Below are positions 5,694 through 7,491 of a DNA stretch of 7,491 bases, piece by piece. Source of the stretch: Clostridia bacterium (lineage in GTDB: Bacteria > Bacillota_A > Clostridia > Christensenellales > Aristaeellaceae); NCBI GenBank assembly GCA_017412025.1, contig JAFQOY010000218.1, positions 1 to 7,491 on the forward strand, given 5' to 3'. Position 1 is the first letter of the stretch. Every line of letters starts with the position of its first letter. The notes under the pieces are model-generated. The model had not been told where the DNA came from, did not search any database, and worked only from the letters and a program-made list of their open reading frames with translations. Position numbers and translations under genes: made by a program.

Positions 5694-6235
5694 TTGCGCC
5701 CGAACACAAAGTCAAACAGCGCATACGTCCACTTCGGCCTGCTCTTCCCCTCGTCCTGCCAGCCAAGGAGCATGTCCACCGTATAGGCAAATTCCTTGCC
5801 CCTGAGCGTCTTCCATGCCTCGTCGTGCACAAGCGCGGCGGGGAAGCCCTTTGCCTTAAAGCCCACGCGCCTGGCCGTCATCACCGCGCGGCGCACGTGA
5901 TAATCGCTTGTGACCACGTACACGCGCCTGCCCTTTGCGCCGCCCATGCGCTTGGCGGCAAAGCGCATGTTGCCGATGGTGTCCTGCGATTCGTTTTCAC
6001 GGATAATCGCTTCGTCAGGCACGCCCTCCTGCATGAGCAGGCAGGCCATCACGTCCGTCTCCGATACGCTGTGCCCGGGCGTCGTGCCGCCGCAGGCGAT
6101 AATCACCGGGCATGCGCCCGTGGCGTACAGCTGCGCCGCAGCCTTCACGCGGACTTTCAGCTCTTCAAGGGGCTGATCGTTTTCATCCAGCTGCAGCCCC
6201 AGCAGCAGGATCGCGTCATATGGTTTCCTGTTCAT
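5690..6235 (-). CDS. YdcF/DUF218 family protein
   Basis: A 181-residue protein of the YdcF (DUF218) family, whose members have a Rossmann-like fold. Related envelope proteins include SanA and ElyC, but no reaction is established for this branch. Visible motifs are AILLLG (8-13), CGG (48-50), Ser58-Glu59, ENESQDTIGN (80-89), the usual ExxSxxTxxN pattern, and VTSDYHVRRA (108-117). There is no membrane segment or signal peptide, unlike SanA and ElyC, so only the soluble core is present. The start at 6235 fits the family's N-terminus. Its ribosome site is weak (AGGGA very close to the ATG), so it may depend on ribosomes from the phosphatase gene, which ends 13 bases upstream. Its role in this operon is unknown. 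Confidence 0.85.
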   Translation of the reverse strand: MNRKPYDAILLLGLQLDENDQPLEELKVRVKAAAQLYATGACPVIIACGGTTPGHSVSETDVMACLLMQEGVPDEAIIRENESQDTIGNMRFAAKRMGGAKGRRVYVVTSDYHVRRAVMTARRVGFKAKGFPAALVHDEAWKTLRGKEFAYTVDMLLGWQDEGKSRPKWTYALFDFVFGRK

Positions 6236-6248
6236 ATTCCCTTATCGC

Positions 6249-6905
6249 TTAAAGCGTCTCAGCAATCCGCATCAGTTCCTGCGGCGTGTGCGCAATATGC
6301 TCCGCGCCCGCGCCGCGCAGGCACGCCTCGTCCCGGAAGCCCCATGTGACCGCGATGCAGGGAATGCCCGCATTCCTGGCGGTGATCACGTCTACGTCGG
6401 AATCGCCGACATAGACCGTCTCCTGCGCCGAAACGCCCATTAAACGCATCGCCTCCAGCACGCTGTCCGGCGCAGGCTTCTTCCTCCGCGAGGGATCGTC
6501 GCCCACGCTGCTGTGCATCAGGCCGCCGAAGTATTCGCGGCTGAGCGCCTTGACGGCGGAATCGATCTTGTTGGATACGATGGCATGCACAATCCCTTCT
6601 GCGCTGAGCGCATGGAGCATCTCCATCACGCCGTCATAAGGCGCGGTTTTATCCCTGCTGTGCGCGCCGTAATGGGCGACGAACGCATCCATGATCCGAT
6701 CAAAATCCGGATGCTCCGCCCCCGGTTCACCCACGGCCTGCTCCATCAGCCTTCTTACGCCGCTGCCGACAAAGCGGCGCACCTCGTCCTTTGTGCGCGC
6801 GGGCAGACCGCAGGACGCAAGCGCCGCGTTTGTGCTCGCCGTCAGATCGTCAAGCGTATCAAGAAGCGTGCCGTCCAGATCCCAGATCACCGCTTTGATT
6901 CCCAT
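6249..6905 (-). CDS. HAD-superfamily phosphatase, Gph/phosphoglycolate type
   Basis: A 218-residue cytoplasmic HAD phosphohydrolase. Motif I is WDLDGTLLD (8-16), with Asp9 as nucleophile and Asp11 as acid/base. Motif II is SNK (111-113), motif III is the Lys in KKPAPDS (142-148), and motif IV is GDSDVDV (167-173) with magnesium-binding Asp168 and Asp172. The helical cap between motifs I and II, with FVGSGVRRLM (45-54), is typical of phosphoglycolate phosphatase and PpaX-like enzymes. Exact substrate cannot be assigned: phosphoglycolate, pyrophosphate and other small phosphate esters are all possible. The ATG at 6905 has GGGAG eight bases upstream. In-frame ATGs at 6965 and 6920 lie in the promoter region or lack a ribosome site. 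It is the first gene of the right-hand minus-strand unit. Confidence 0.88.
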   Translation of the reverse strand: MGIKAVIWDLDGTLLDTLDDLTASTNAALASCGLPARTKDEVRRFVGSGVRRLMEQAVGEPGAEHPDFDRIMDAFVAHYGAHSRDKTAPYDGVMEMLHALSAEGIVHAIVSNKIDSAVKALSREYFGGLMHSSVGDDPSRRKKPAPDSVLEAMRLMGVSAQETVYVGDSDVDVITARNAGIPCIAVTWGFRDEACLRGAGAEHIAHTPQELMRIAETL

Positions 6906-6913
6906 ATATATCT

Positions 6914-6918
6914 CTCCC
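6914..6918 (-). promoter_or_regulatory. Ribosome binding site deciding the phosphatase start
   Basis: GGGAG on the minus strand stands eight bases before the ATG at 6905. It selects the 218-residue form over the longer readings from 6920 or 6965. Confidence 0.7.
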
Positions 6919-6936
6919 ATATCGCTGTTTACGGTC

Positions 6937-6965
6937 AGTATACCACAGTCGGACGGGCTTGGCAA
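6937..6965 (-). promoter_or_regulatory. Promoter of the phosphatase-ydcF-tsaEB-rimI unit
   Basis: On the minus strand TTGCCA (6965-6960, five of six consensus bases) is followed after exactly 17 bases by TATACT (6942-6937), with TGG just before it giving an extended -10. The predicted start near 6930 leaves a leader of about 25 bases containing the GGGAG site. Confidence 0.75.
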
Positions 6966-6995
6966 AGCCTGATTGCGCTCCTGCGCGCGCTGCGC

Positions 6996-7024
6996 TTGAT
7001 TTGTACAGCCCGTTCGCGTATAAT
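6996..7024 (+). promoter_or_regulatory. Promoter of the small divergent gene
   Basis: TTGATT (6996-7001, four of six consensus bases) is followed after 17 bases by a perfect TATAAT (7019-7024). The predicted start is near 7031, leaving a leader of about 27 bases with GGAGG at 7044-7048. It stands back to back with the phosphatase promoter, with 30 bases between the two -35 boxes. Confidence 0.7.
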
Positions 7025-7057
7025 AATGCCATCACACCTGCATGGAGGCGGCAGATT

Positions 7058-7288
7058 ATGAAGAGCATTCGGATTGCGGATACCACGCGCGAGGAGCGCG
7101 AGCAAATTGTAAGCGATTCCCTCGGCGCAATGGACGCCTCGTGCGACGGCTGCAGCGCCGGGCTGTATGAGATGTATCAGGACTATATCGAGGGCAGGCG
7201 CGAACTGCGCGAGATCAACATGGAATACCGGTCGGGCTACGTTTCCGGCGAGCAGGGCCGCAGCAGAAGCGGCTGCGGCATGGGCTGA
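7058..7288 (+). CDS. Small CxxC protein of unknown function, 76 aa
   Basis: A 76-residue protein whose function I cannot assign. A charged N-terminal part, TTREEREQIV (9-18), leads to a CDGC motif (29-32). Then come an aromatic, acidic stretch YEMYQDYIEG (37-46) and REINMEYRSGYVSG (51-64), with a further Cys at 73 in a Gly-rich tail (GCGMG). The two-Cys turn could bind metal or be redox-active, but two close cysteines alone do not show it. I recall similar short proteins in Clostridia carrying an unsupported 'purine biosynthesis PurH' label, and nothing here resembles PurH. The gene is credible because it has a promoter, GGAGG nine bases before the ATG and a strong hairpin after the stop. It is the only plus-strand gene and diverges from the phosphatase. 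No signal peptide or membrane segment is seen. Confidence 0.8.
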   Translation: MKSIRIADTTREEREQIVSDSLGAMDASCDGCSAGLYEMYQDYIEGRRELREINMEYRSGYVSGEQGRSRSGCGMG

Positions 7289-7316
7289 TTCTTCCTTCCA
7301 TTCCGGCATATTTCAA

Positions 7317-7353
7317 AATCCCTGTACAGGCATGCGTATCCTGTACAGGGATT
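7317..7353 (+). terminator. Terminator hairpin after the small gene
   Basis: AATCCCTGTACAGG (7317-7330) pairs perfectly with CCTGTACAGGGATT (7340-7353) in a 14-bp stem with a 9-base loop. Each arm contains the 10-bp palindrome CCTGTACAGG. An A-tract precedes it, but the U-tract expected after it is cut to TT, where the right-hand repeat begins. Those T residues are already used in the stem. Confidence 0.75.
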
Positions 7354-7379
7354 CAGATTATCAATAAAGTCTGTTTTAA
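7354..7379 (+). terminator. Terminator-like hairpin at the inner edge of the right repeat
   Basis: CAGATT (7354-7359) pairs with AGTCTG (7368-7373), with one wobble, around ATCAATAA, followed by TTTTAA. Together with the 14-bp hairpin just before it, this could restore termination for the small gene. Confidence 0.45.
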
Positions 7380-7491
7380 ACTTTGGGGATGCATGAAGGG
7401 GCTGCAGCCCCTTCATATGAAATCCGCAGCAGCGACATGCGCGGTGCGAGGAGCGGCTGCAAGCCGCTTCCTATATCATTTTCTGGCCGTA
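7354..7491 (+). repeat. Right copy of the terminator-associated repeat, cut by the window end
   Basis: This is the inverted counterpart of 30-167, with 136 of 138 bases identical; the differences are at 7360 and 7380. It starts at CAGATT immediately after the terminator hairpin of the small gene. It then carries CAGATT/AGTCTG plus TTTT (7354-7377), the 24-bp palindrome (7393-7416), the small hairpin (7452-7468), and the first arm of the terminal hairpin. The window stops in the middle of that hairpin, so the copy almost certainly continues outside. Confidence 0.9.

Noticed and set aside
4645..5805. A 386-codon plus-strand open frame opposite tsaB and tsaE
   Set aside because: It is the antisense shadow of TsaB and TsaE, whose motifs are unmistakable. 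It has no domain and no convincing ribosome site.
6959..7288. A longer 109-residue start for the small gene
   Set aside because: That start lies upstream of the predicted -35 and -10 boxes (6996-7024), so it would not be in the transcript. The ATG at 7058 has GGAGG in place.
6935..7309. A 124-codon minus-strand frame opposite the small gene
   Set aside because: It overlaps both divergent promoters and the small gene, and its sequence is Ala- and His-rich without motifs. The plus-strand gene has a promoter, ribosome site and hairpin.
30..7491. A composite transposon or defence island between the inverted repeats
   Set aside because: No transposase, integrase, nuclease or toxin gene is present. 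Seven of the eight genes belong to known families, mostly core housekeeping ones, with consistent base composition and normal operon order.

Overview
This GC-rich window reads as a chromosomal housekeeping segment of a Gram-positive anaerobe of the Clostridia type (phylum Bacillota). That placement is an inference from gene families and layout: the tsaE-tsaB-rimI block, strong GGAGG-type ribosome sites, tight translational coupling, a MurF-type ligase with a membrane N-terminus, and a Ddl of the long 'NTIPGSLAFYLW' type. No marker fixes a genus.

Layout. Seven genes lie on the minus strand and run right to left. The first unit starts at a promoter near 6937-6965. It encodes a Gph-like HAD phosphatase, a YdcF/DUF218 protein, TsaE, TsaB and RimI, and ends at an intrinsic terminator at 3853-3895. 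A second minus-strand unit begins at a promoter embedded in that terminator's U-tract (3825-3854). It encodes an alpha/beta hydrolase, a membrane-anchored MurF-type ligase and a D-Ala-D-Ala ligase. One small plus-strand gene (7058-7288, 76 aa, with a CxxC motif) diverges from the phosphatase through back-to-back promoters. No stretch of 300 bases or more lacks a gene.

How the genes work together. Ddl makes D-Ala-D-Ala and MurF joins it to the UDP-MurNAc-tripeptide, so the left operon supplies the last cytoplasmic steps of the peptidoglycan stem peptide. The coupled hydrolase has no known role there. TsaE and TsaB belong to the machinery that makes t6A37 in ANN-decoding tRNAs. RimI acetylates ribosomal protein bS18. 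The usual fourth partner, tsaD, is absent.

Most notable: both ends of the window carry the same element in opposite orientation. Positions 30-167 and 7354-7491 are inverted copies with 136 of 138 bases identical. Each copy lies just 3' of a transcription unit, in the same orientation relative to transcription. Each begins exactly where the U-tract of that unit's terminator hairpin would be expected. The element is rich in hairpins, has no coding capacity, and brings its own short hairpin plus TTTT. It looks like a dispersed, terminator-associated structured repeat and may also explain why the sequence stops where it does.
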